Shown here: positions 1-5,077 of the stretch, one piece after another
How positions within the stretch are numbered: the stretch's first letter is position 1
Layout: each line of letters begins with the position of its first letter
From: Candidatus Parcubacteria bacterium
GTDB lineage: Bacteria > Patescibacteriota > Minisyncoccia > Phycocordibacterales > UBA1006
DNA: 10,485 nucleotides
Direction: 5' to 3'
Assembly: GCA_027031875.1 (NCBI GenBank)
Contig: JALVPH010000053.1
Location: 1-10,485 of the forward strand
Notes under the pieces: model-generated
Seen by the model: only the letters and a program-made list of their open reading frames with translations
The model's database searches: none
What the model was told of the DNA's origin: nothing
Program-made: the position numbers and the translations under genes

Positions 1-1553
1 ACGTATGCTTGTCGCCCTGCTTTAAGTTCGTCACGAATACGCTCGTACACCTTCTCGCGAGCTTCTTCACTCGGAGGAATAAGTTCTGTAATGACTGGCT
101 TTCTTCCACTTGGCATTGATTCAATTACAGAAATATCAAGGTCTCCATAAATGGTGAGTGCGAGTGTACGAGGAATTGGCGTTGCGGTCATTGAGAGGTA
201 GTGGGGGATTCGCTCACCTTTCTTTCCGAGTTTCATTCGCTGTCGTGTTCCAAAACGATGTTGCTCGTCAATGATGGTGAGAGCGAGGTGTTGAAATTCG
301 ACTGATTTTTGAATGAGTGCATGCGTTCCTATGAGGATATGAATCTCTCCTGATTTTACCCACGAGAGGAGCTGTCTTCGCGAGATACTCGTCCAGGTAT
401 CTGGCGTAGTCTTGGAGGGAAACTTCTTTGCCCCTTTTCCTGTAACAAGTCCTATTTGCACCCCTGTTCCTTGAAAGTACTGGATGAAGTTTTCAAAGAG
501 CTGTGTTGCGAGTACTTCCGTTGGAGCCATGTAGGCAACTTGGAGTCGTCCAAAATTCTGCTCTCGTCCGCTTTTCGTCTGGGGGCGATTTTGCACGACC
601 GCGTGAGATACAACAGCAGCAACGAAGGTTTTTCCCGATCCCACATCTCCCTCCACGAGACGCATCATTGGGTGAGCTTGTTCCATATCGTGAAGGATTG
701 TTTCAATTGCATTTTGCTGATCCTCTGTAGGAGTGAAAGGGAAGCGGTTGATGAATGCTTCTTCTTTTTTTCTATCTCTCTTAATCCTATAGGAGGGGAG
801 CTTTTCTGAATACTTCCTTCTCTGTTGGTTTCTCAACTGAATGTAGAAAATTTCCTCAAACGAGAATCGCTTTCGTGCCGCATCTGCATCCGCTTTACTG
901 CGAGGAAAGTGTATCCATACGAGCGCGGTTTTGAGAGAGGGGAGGTGGTAGCGCTCACGAATGTATTCCGGAAGCGGGTCTTCAATTGACTGAAAGGCAT
1001 CTGATTGAACAATTTTAAGAATTTTTCGTAAGATCCACTTACTCGTAATACCTCTTGTCTCCCTATAAACAGGGTAGCCGAATTGCTCTTTTTCCTTTTC
1101 TGAAAAGAGACTCTCTCCTGCATCAATGGGGAGCTCTCTCACTTTTTCCGTCTCAGGATTAATCATCGTCTTTCCTTTCTCGGTATTCACTTTTCCGGTG
1201 AGACGAATGAGCGTGTCTTTTTGGAGAATTTTTGAGAGGAATGCTTGATGAAACCAGAGAATTTTCATTCTATCCCCATTCCTATCCTCAATGATTGCTT
1301 CGGTGTGAGGGATTTTCGTTCGGTAGGTTTTCTTTGCTTGGAGAGAGATAATTTTTCCGTATATGGTAACTTCCTCGTTTTCTGTAATGTCGCGAATATC
1401 CCTCACTTTTGTGATGTGACTATAACGAACAGGGAAGGTAAAGAGAAGATCGCGAAGCGTCTCTATCTTGAGTCTCCTTAACGCTTTCTCGTGTGTCTTT
1501 GAAATTTTGAATACCTCATTGAGTTTTTGATTGAGGTCTGTGATTTTTTTCAT
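1..1553 (-). CDS. recG: ATP-dependent DNA helicase RecG (3' end cut by window edge)
   Basis: RecG is a monomeric superfamily 2 helicase that remodels stalled replication forks and Holliday junctions. The reading frame is open from the ATG at 1553 down to the window edge, about 517 residues of the roughly 690 usual for the family. An N-terminal OB-fold wedge domain lies at about residues 60-150. Walker A GDVGSGKT is at residues 302-309, with the lysine at 308, very near its place in the E. coli protein. The DEQH box is at 429-432, followed by RFGTRQRMKLG, and motif III MTATPIPRTLALT is at 455-467, followed by YGDLD. No frameshift was seen in the parts translated. The start MKKITDLNQKLNEVFKI is chosen because it gives a normal N-terminus; a weak -10-like TACCAT lies 12 bases upstream. 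The gene is divergent from the release-factor-like gene. The C-terminal helicase lobe and TRG motif are outside the window. Identity is near certain. Confidence 0.97.
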   Translation of the reverse strand, partial: MKKITDLNQKLNEVFKISKTHEKALRRLKIETLRDLLFTFPVRYSHITKVRDIRDITENEEVTIYGKIISLQAKKTYRTKIPHTEAIIEDRNGDRMKILWFHQAFLSKILQKDTLIRLTGKVNTEKGKTMINPETEKVRELPIDAGESLFSEKEKEQFGYPVYRETRGITSKWILRKILKIVQSDAFQSIEDPLPEYIRERYHLPSLKTALVWIHFPRSKADADAARKRFSFEEIFYIQLRNQQRRKYSEKLPSYRIKRDRKKEEAFINRFPFTPTEDQQNAIETILHDMEQAHPMMRLVEGDVGSGKTFVAAVVSHAVVQNRPQTKSGREQNFGRLQVAYMAPTEVLATQLFENFIQYFQGTGVQIGLVTGKGAKKFPSKTTPDTWTSISRRQLLSWVKSGEIHILIGTHALIQKSVEFQHLALTIIDEQHRFGTRQRMKLGKKGERIPHYLSMTATPIPRTLALTIYGDLDISVIESMPSGRKPVITELIPPSEEAREKVYERIRDELKAGRQAY

Positions 1554-1613
1554 AGAACTTTCTCTATGGTAGCAGAATTTTCGTTCTCTTCCATTGTTGC
1601 GCACCCCCTCCAT

Positions 1614-1633
1614 TTATCCACTCTTTATCCACA
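1614..1633 (+). promoter_or_regulatory. Pair of DnaA-box-like 9-mers
   Basis: TTATCCACT (1614-1622) and TTATCCACA (1625-1633) lie in tandem, 11 bases apart start to start, in the spacer between recG and the release-factor-like gene. The second matches the classical DnaA box exactly and the first in eight of nine positions. An AT-rich stretch follows (1637-1657). Binding by DnaA is inferred only from the match. The dnaA gene is not in the window. Confidence 0.4.
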
Positions 1634-1641
1634 GGTAAAAT

Positions 1642-1669
1642 TTGATGGAATTTTTTCTTGAGTTACAGT
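1642..1669 (+). promoter_or_regulatory. Putative promoter of the three-hairpin RNA
   Basis: A -35-like TTGATG (1642-1647), a 16-base spacer and a -10-like TACAGT (1664-1669) place the expected transcription start near A1676. That is one base before the first hairpin stem begins. Each box matches the sigma-70 consensus in four of six positions, so the call leans on the exact fit to the structured RNA downstream. Confidence 0.4.
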
Positions 1670-1675
1670 AGAAAC

Positions 1676-1781
1676 ACCTAGAACAGGATCCCCCTCTTGT
1701 TCTAGGTATGAGTGTCCTCTTGGACATTCATCTTAGAAAAGGCGAACTTATCCTAATGGATTTGTTCGCCTTTTCTTTTTT
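1676..1781 (+). ncRNA. Candidate small RNA or structured leader made of three hairpins
   Basis: Three stem-loops follow one another with almost no linker. Hairpin 1 has a 12-bp stem (1677-1688 with 1695-1706, one G-U pair) and a six-base loop UCCCCC. Hairpin 2 has a 10-bp stem (1708-1717 with 1722-1731, one G-U pair) and loop UCUU. Hairpin 3 has a 13-bp stem (1735-1747 with 1764-1776), a U-U internal loop and a short inner stem, and ends in a T run like an intrinsic terminator. Promoter-like boxes fit a start at 1676. I recognise no known RNA family. A C-rich loop is typical of regulatory RNAs that pair with Shine-Dalgarno regions, so a trans-acting RNA is possible. As the terminator sits about 45 bases before the next start codon, a transcription attenuator in the leader of that gene is the alternative. 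Confidence 0.6.
1735..1781 (+). terminator. Rho-independent terminator ending the hairpin RNA
   Basis: A 13-bp stem with arms at 1735-1747 and 1764-1776 includes GGCGAAC/GTTCGCC and is followed by a T run to 1781. It lies between two divergent protein genes, where no terminator would be needed unless a separate RNA is made upstream. Confidence 0.8.
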
Positions 1782-1826
1782 CACTTACTTGCAAAAAAAA
1801 GCATAATAAGATACTCTTTTGGGAGT

Positions 1827-2978
1827 ATGAATGTAACAAAAATGGAAGAGTACTATAAGCATATACTAGGTGAGTTTAAGGATAAGGAAGCGAAGAGCTT
1901 TCCTTTTGTGACACTCTACATTAACCTGAGAAAGACCCCGGGAAATTACGACAAAGCGAGAATTTTTGTGAAGGATTTCTTCAAGAAGTTAAAAGAAGGA
2001 GAAATCTCATTCGATGGAGTTTATGGAGTAGAGGATAGAAAGATTGTTCGACGACTTCTTGAATATGAAAATGAGATCCTCTCTTGGCTTGAGGCAAACT
2101 ATCGGGAAAGTAAGAATGGAGTAATGTTCCTCTTTGGGGGAGATGAAGATTCGTTTGAGGTACTTGAATTTTCGTCTCCAACACCCTCCATCTACTTTGT
2201 TGGAAATAAACCAGCACTTAGCATTCTTGCTTACCAGATCGAGAATTTAGAGCCAAGTCTTGTATTTCTCGTGGATAGTAGGGAAACACGAACACTCATC
2301 TCTGTTCTCGAAGATGTTGAGGAAGTGTTTGATGTTAAGGACGAGCATTGGCCACTCATTGAGGCGAAGGCGCGAATGGATACAGAAGACAAGGATATCC
2401 TCCACGGGGTTTACTCACGCTACGTTTCAGATATTGCGGAGAAAATCAAGGGAATACAGGATAAACTCCATTTTGCGAAAATTCTCATTTACGCTCCGGA
2501 AAAACTCGCGTCGCTCTTTCGGGAGAAGCTCGCGGGGAAGAAGAACATCTTCGTGTTTACAAAGAATCTTCTCAAAGCAAATAAGAACCACATTAAAGAC
2601 ACCGTCGTGAGAGACGTTGCAGAAATTGAGAGGAAGCAAGATGAGGAAGAATTGAAGGAACTCCTCTCTCAGATAGGAGAAGCGGATTATAAACGTGGTG
2701 TTGCAGGAATCGACGCGGTTCTTGAACACCTCAATGCGGGCGCGGTTCAGAAGCTCTTTATCGATGAGGATTTTGCTTTTCCGTCAATATACAAGAACGA
2801 GGAGACAGGGCTCCTCAACCTTATGAACGATGATGGAGGAAAAGAGGTTCTCGATATTGTAAACGAAATTGTCCTCGCAACTATTCGACAGAAGGGGTCA
2901 GTCAATTTCGTTTCTGGAAATGATGAATTTTCGAAGATGGGGATTGCTGCACTCGTTCGGTTTAAGGTAGGAGAATAA
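1827..2978 (+). CDS. Bacterial eRF1/Pelota-like (baeRF-type) protein
   Basis: The 383-residue protein has the three-part plan of the archaeo-eukaryotic release-factor superfamily found in some bacteria (baeRF). The N-terminal region has a VTLYIN strand near residue 28. A central RNase-H-like domain starts at about 143 with SLVFLVDSRETRTLISV. The C-terminal domain (about 285-383) contains GIDAVLEHLNAGAVQKLFI and ends in GIAALVRFK, much like eRF1 domain 3. I see no GGQ tripeptide; the matching stretch near 185-205 reads DTEDKDILHGVYSRYVSD, so peptide release by the usual mechanism is unlikely. Members of the family are predicted to act on ribosomes in rescue or quality control; the role here is inferred. 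The gene starts about 45 bases after the structured RNA. GGGAG lies only two bases from the ATG, too near for a normal ribosome-binding site. The next in-frame ATG is codon 6 (1842). Confidence 0.72.
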   Translation: MNVTKMEEYYKHILGEFKDKEAKSFPFVTLYINLRKTPGNYDKARIFVKDFFKKLKEGEISFDGVYGVEDRKIVRRLLEYENEILSWLEANYRESKNGVMFLFGGDEDSFEVLEFSSPTPSIYFVGNKPALSILAYQIENLEPSLVFLVDSRETRTLISVLEDVEEVFDVKDEHWPLIEAKARMDTEDKDILHGVYSRYVSDIAEKIKGIQDKLHFAKILIYAPEKLASLFREKLAGKKNIFVFTKNLLKANKNHIKDTVVRDVAEIERKQDEEELKELLSQIGEADYKRGVAGIDAVLEHLNAGAVQKLFIDEDFAFPSIYKNEETGLLNLMNDDGGKEVLDIVNEIVLATIRQKGSVNFVSGNDEFSKMGIAALVRFKVGE

Positions 2979-2982
2979 GTAA

Positions 2983-3011
2983 ACAAAAACCGGCGCAAAG
3001 TCGGTTTTTGT
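2983..3011 (+). terminator. Terminator after the baeRF-type gene
   Basis: ACAAAAACCG (2983-2992) pairs with CGGTTTTTGT (3002-3011) around a nine-base loop. It lies five bases after the stop codon. The T run is mostly inside the stem, so efficiency is uncertain. Confidence 0.65.
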
Positions 3012-3151
3012 GTTTAATGTCTCCTATATCTCCTCCTTCCTCTTCCTGCACCTCTTAGGTGAAGATCGTCTTTAAGTAACTAATCAGTGACTTGCATAAG
3101 AAAAAATTTGTGTGTAAATAACGCTCTTAGATTTAACAACTAATAGTATTA

Positions 3152-3164
3152 AGGGCGGGACTTG
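3152..3164. repeat. 13-base direct repeat of the tRNA-Leu 3' portion
   Basis: AGGGCGGGACTTG occurs here and again at 3393-3405, where it encodes the acceptor 3' strand and T-arm of tRNA-Leu. The copies are 241 bases apart. This could be a scar of integration at a tRNA gene or of a partial tRNA duplication; no integrase is present. Confidence 0.45.
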
Positions 3165-3172
3165 GCGCCCCC

Positions 3173-3266
3173 CCCTCACCATTTATCACTAAAATAGATT
3201 GATACGAAATTATTCGAATATGGCAATTTTTACATAGTGTGGATGTGTATGTAAAAATGGTGAGGG
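3173..3266. repeat. 12-bp inverted repeat enclosing a 10-bp hairpin
   Basis: CCCTCACCATTT (3173-3184) is the exact reverse complement of 3255-3266. Inside, TTTTTACATA (3227-3236) pairs with TATGTAAAAA (3248-3257) around an 11-base loop. The inner right arm overlaps the outer right arm by three bases, so the two structures compete at their edge. Confidence 0.6.
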
Positions 3267-3341
3267 ACGCAATGCCCCGACGCTCGAATGTTTTCTCACT
3301 TCGCTCAAAAACATATACTCGCTCTTTTCAAGTTCCAACGA

Positions 3342-3374
3342 AAAAGTGCGCAGGCACTTTTTCTCCCTGCGCAC
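3342..3374 (-). terminator. Rho-independent terminator of tRNA-Leu
   Basis: Read on the minus strand, AGTGCGCAGG pairs with CCTGCGCACT around an 11-base loop and is followed by a T run, starting about 13 bases after the tRNA 3' end. The same stretch can instead fold AAAAAGTG with CACTTTTT around a six-base loop (forward 3340-3361), so two exclusive hairpins are possible. Confidence 0.75.
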
Positions 3375-3387
3375 TGCGCTTCGCTTG

Positions 3388-3469
3388 TGCCCAGGGCGGG
3401 ACTTGAACCCGCACGCACGAAGTGCCACGGCCCTCAACCGTGTGTGTATACCAATTCCACCACCTGGGC
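3388..3469 (-). tRNA. tRNA-Leu (anticodon GAG)
   Basis: A full class II cloverleaf is visible on the minus strand. Acceptor arms GCCCAGG and CCTGGGC pair fully. The anticodon stem CACGG/CCGTG holds the loop TTGAGGG with anticodon GAG. A long variable arm GCAC-TTC-GTGC marks leucine, and the T arm is GCGGG-TTCAAGT-CCCGC. The discriminator base is A, as expected for leucine. The 3' CCA is not encoded (CAA follows). The tRNA reads CUC and CUU, which look like the favoured leucine codons in this window. It has its own promoter upstream and terminator downstream. Confidence 0.96.
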
Positions 3470-3490
3470 ATATTCATTTGAACAACAACA

Positions 3491-3518
3491 ATCATACACA
3501 AACTCTCTATTTGTGCAA
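3491..3518 (-). promoter_or_regulatory. Promoter of tRNA-Leu
   Basis: On the minus strand, TTGCAC (forward 3513-3518) and TATGAT (forward 3491-3496) are separated by 16 bases, and TG precedes the -10 box as in extended promoters. The expected start is near 3484, about 15 bases before the mature 5' end. Confidence 0.65.
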
Positions 3519-3542
3519 CTTTTCTTTCCCAGAAAAATGAAG

Positions 3543-3548
3543 TAAACT
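3543..3548 (+). promoter_or_regulatory. -10-like box giving a near-leaderless start
   Basis: TAAACT ends nine bases before the ATG at 3557, so transcription would start about two bases upstream of the start codon. No Shine-Dalgarno sequence is visible. No strong -35 box is seen. Confidence 0.4.
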
Positions 3549-3556
3549 TTTAGCGT

Positions 3557-3955
3557 ATGTTTCGTTTTTTACGCATTATTCAAGCATACTTTCTTATTAA
3601 AAAAGGGAAGAAGGGGAGAGAGGAGCTTACGCGTGACCTCTCGTTTGGTCCAATCGAAGATATCTTTTTTGTAAGTTTCTTTGTTCTTGGTCTTCTCATT
3701 GGGGGACTCTTCTACCTCTCTTATGTTAAGGAGAGTAGCATTGCGCTCTTTTTCGCGGTACTCCTTATTCTCGCAATCCTCATTGATGTGTGGATCTACG
3801 TGGCGATAAAACGCCTCGTTACTCGCGCTACAAAGAATGTAGTAGATTTCACTGAAAATCGCACACGAAAACTTTTTTCAAGGTTTTCTAAAGTGATTGA
3901 TGTGGATGAGATAAAGGGAAAAACTTCTTCTCATTCTCGAAGAAAACATAAGTAG
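3557..3955 (+). CDS. Two-helix membrane protein of unknown function
   Basis: The 132-residue product has a basic N-terminal helix (MFRFLRIIQAYFLIKKGKK), two membrane segments at about 36-56 and 61-84 joined by a very short turn, and a basic cytoplasmic tail ending in SHSRRKHK. By the positive-inside rule both ends should be cytoplasmic. I recognise no family. It ends two bases before the rsmI start, so the two genes are probably co-transcribed. Codon choice resembles the neighbours. The frame, tight spacing and composition support a real gene, but nothing in the sequence gives a function. Confidence 0.75.
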   Translation: MFRFLRIIQAYFLIKKGKKGREELTRDLSFGPIEDIFFVSFFVLGLLIGGLFYLSYVKESSIALFFAVLLILAILIDVWIYVAIKRLVTRATKNVVDFTENRTRKLFSRFSKVIDVDEIKGKTSSHSRRKHK

Positions 3956-3957
3956 GT

Positions 3958-4674
3958 ATGTGTGGTGAGAGAAAGGGAGATGAGAGTATCCTCTATGTTG
4001 TTGCAACACCTATTGGTAATCTCGAAGATATCACGCTTCGCGCACTTCGTGTACTTGGGGAGGTGGATGCAATTCTCTGTGAAGATACTCGTGTAACCGG
4101 AAAGCTTCTTGCGCATTTTGATATTAAGAAACCGCTCATCTCTTATCATGCTCGCTCCTCACAGCATAGAGAAGAGGAAATTATCCAAGCATTAGGAGAA
4201 GGGAAGTGCTATGCGCTCGTCTCTGACGCAGGAACCCCTGCCATCTCCGATCCTGGATCAAAACTCATCGATGCGGTATATCGCTCTAAGAAAGAAATAC
4301 GCGTTGTTCCTGTTCCTGGCCCAAGCGCAGTGATAAGCGCACTTTCTGTGTCTGGTTTCTTTGGGAACCAGTTCACTTTCTACGGATTCTTTCCTCAAAA
4401 GAAAGGGAGGAAAAAATTACTTGAGGAGATATTTAGCTCTTCTCGTATTGCAGTATTCTATGAGTCTCCACACAGAATACTCAAACTCTTTGAGATGATT
4501 CAAAATGAGTTTCCAAACTACTACCAGAGCGCAAATATGTTTATTGGGAGAGAGCTCACAAAGATGTATGAAGAGCTAGTAAGAGGAACAATTTCAGATG
4601 TGCATACTCACTTCCTTACTCGCGATAGAAATATTCGCGGAGAGTTCGTTATCATCATTTATCCACATTCGTAA
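3958..4674 (+). CDS. rsmI: 16S rRNA (cytidine-1402 2'-O) methyltransferase RsmI
   Basis: RsmI uses S-adenosylmethionine to methylate the 2'-hydroxyl of C1402 in the decoding centre of 16S rRNA. The 238-residue protein carries the family marks in order: VVATPIGNLEDIT (14-26), EDTR (42-45), SDAGTPAISDPG (89-100), PVPGPSA (118-124), YESPHR (168-173), GREL-TK-YEE (197-206) and RGEFV (227-231). It is shorter than the E. coli protein (about 286) and stops soon after RGEFV, so the usual C-terminal extension is missing; the catalytic tetrapyrrole-methylase fold is complete. The start at 3958 lies two bases after the upstream stop codon with no clear ribosome-binding site. Translational coupling to the membrane protein before it is likely. 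Confidence 0.95.
   Translation: MCGERKGDESILYVVATPIGNLEDITLRALRVLGEVDAILCEDTRVTGKLLAHFDIKKPLISYHARSSQHREEEIIQALGEGKCYALVSDAGTPAISDPGSKLIDAVYRSKKEIRVVPVPGPSAVISALSVSGFFGNQFTFYGFFPQKKGRKKLLEEIFSSSRIAVFYESPHRILKLFEMIQNEFPNYYQSANMFIGRELTKMYEELVRGTISDVHTHFLTRDRNIRGEFVIIIYPHS
4659..4667 (+). promoter_or_regulatory. Perfect DnaA-box 9-mer inside the end of rsmI
   Basis: TTATCCACA encodes part of the last residues (YPHS) of RsmI. It matches the consensus box, but the coding constraint can explain it, so a regulatory role is doubtful. Confidence 0.2.
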
Positions 4675-4699
4675 CCTTCTCATTTTTACCATATCACGG

Positions 4700-4705
4700 T
4701 ATGAT
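4700..4705 (+). promoter_or_regulatory. -10 box TATGAT, leaderless-type spacing
   Basis: TATGAT ends seven bases before the ATG at 4713, so the expected transcription start is at 4712. An upstream in-frame ATG at 4701 lies inside this box and would not be in the transcript. That favours 4713 as the start codon. Confidence 0.5.
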
Positions 4706-4712
4706 AACGCCT

Positions 4713-5066
4713 ATGAAAAAGAAACAGTTACATACATGTATTTCCGTTATTCTCATATCAGCATTTTTTCTCATCATCTTTCCGTTTCTTGGAATGACGG
4801 AATTTCTTGAAAATCTCTATGTGCTCATATTTGCATTCTTCATTGGAATGAGTGCTTTTCGTATGAGAGCAATTCTCAAAGGGAAGGCGAGTGATCAGGG
4901 TATTAACTCCATAATCACTAATTTTTTCCGTTCCCTCTCGGATCAGGGAAATGAAATACCTCACGCGCACAAAGAGAAGAAGAGAAAGCTTCACGCAATG
5001 AGAAAGAAGTTCTTTAAGAAGCAGGAAATTGATGTGCAGGAAAATGAGCTTCACGAAGAAGCATAG
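4713..5066 (+). CDS. Two-helix membrane protein with basic and acidic tail, unknown function
   Basis: From the ATG at 4713 the product is 117 residues. It has a basic start (MKKKQ), two membrane segments at about 9-27 and 34-53, and a soluble tail of about 65 residues. The tail is first very basic (HKEKKRKLHAMRKKFFKK, about 86-103) and then acidic (EIDVQENELHEEA). I recognise no family. The topology resembles the membrane protein on the other side of rsmI, though I see no clear sequence similarity. The start at 4701 would add MITP but lies within the -10 box. The gene ends 11 bases before the protease gene, so it probably shares a transcript with it. Confidence 0.72.
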   Translation: MKKKQLHTCISVILISAFFLIIFPFLGMTEFLENLYVLIFAFFIGMSAFRMRAILKGKASDQGINSIITNFFRSLSDQGNEIPHAHKEKKRKLHAMRKKFFKKQEIDVQENELHEEA

Positions 5067-5077
5067 CTACTGTTCTT

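Larger units (their letters stand above)
3012..3339. other. Gene-free structured intergenic stretch
   Basis: No convincing coding frame lies here on either strand. It holds a pyrimidine-rich tract (3020-3056), a 13-base copy of the tRNA-Leu 3' region (3152-3164), a run of eight C (3168-3175), a 12-bp inverted repeat (3173-3184 with 3255-3266), a 10-base palindrome TATTCGAATA (3211-3220) and a 10-bp hairpin (3227-3257). Short reading frames here overlap these repeats and show no protein-like composition. Confidence 0.6.

Noticed and set aside
1614..1660. Replication origin
   Set aside because: Only two DnaA-like boxes and a short AT-rich run are present. No dnaA, dnaN or dense box cluster is here, so oriC is not supported.
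1676..1781. Insertion-sequence end (IS200/IS605-type hairpins)
   Set aside because: Three hairpins in a row could recall such ends, but there is no transposase or matching second end, and promoter and terminator signals fit an RNA better.
3210..3437. Minus-strand frame overlapping tRNA-Leu
   Set aside because: It reads through the tRNA gene and its terminator, so it is a chance frame.
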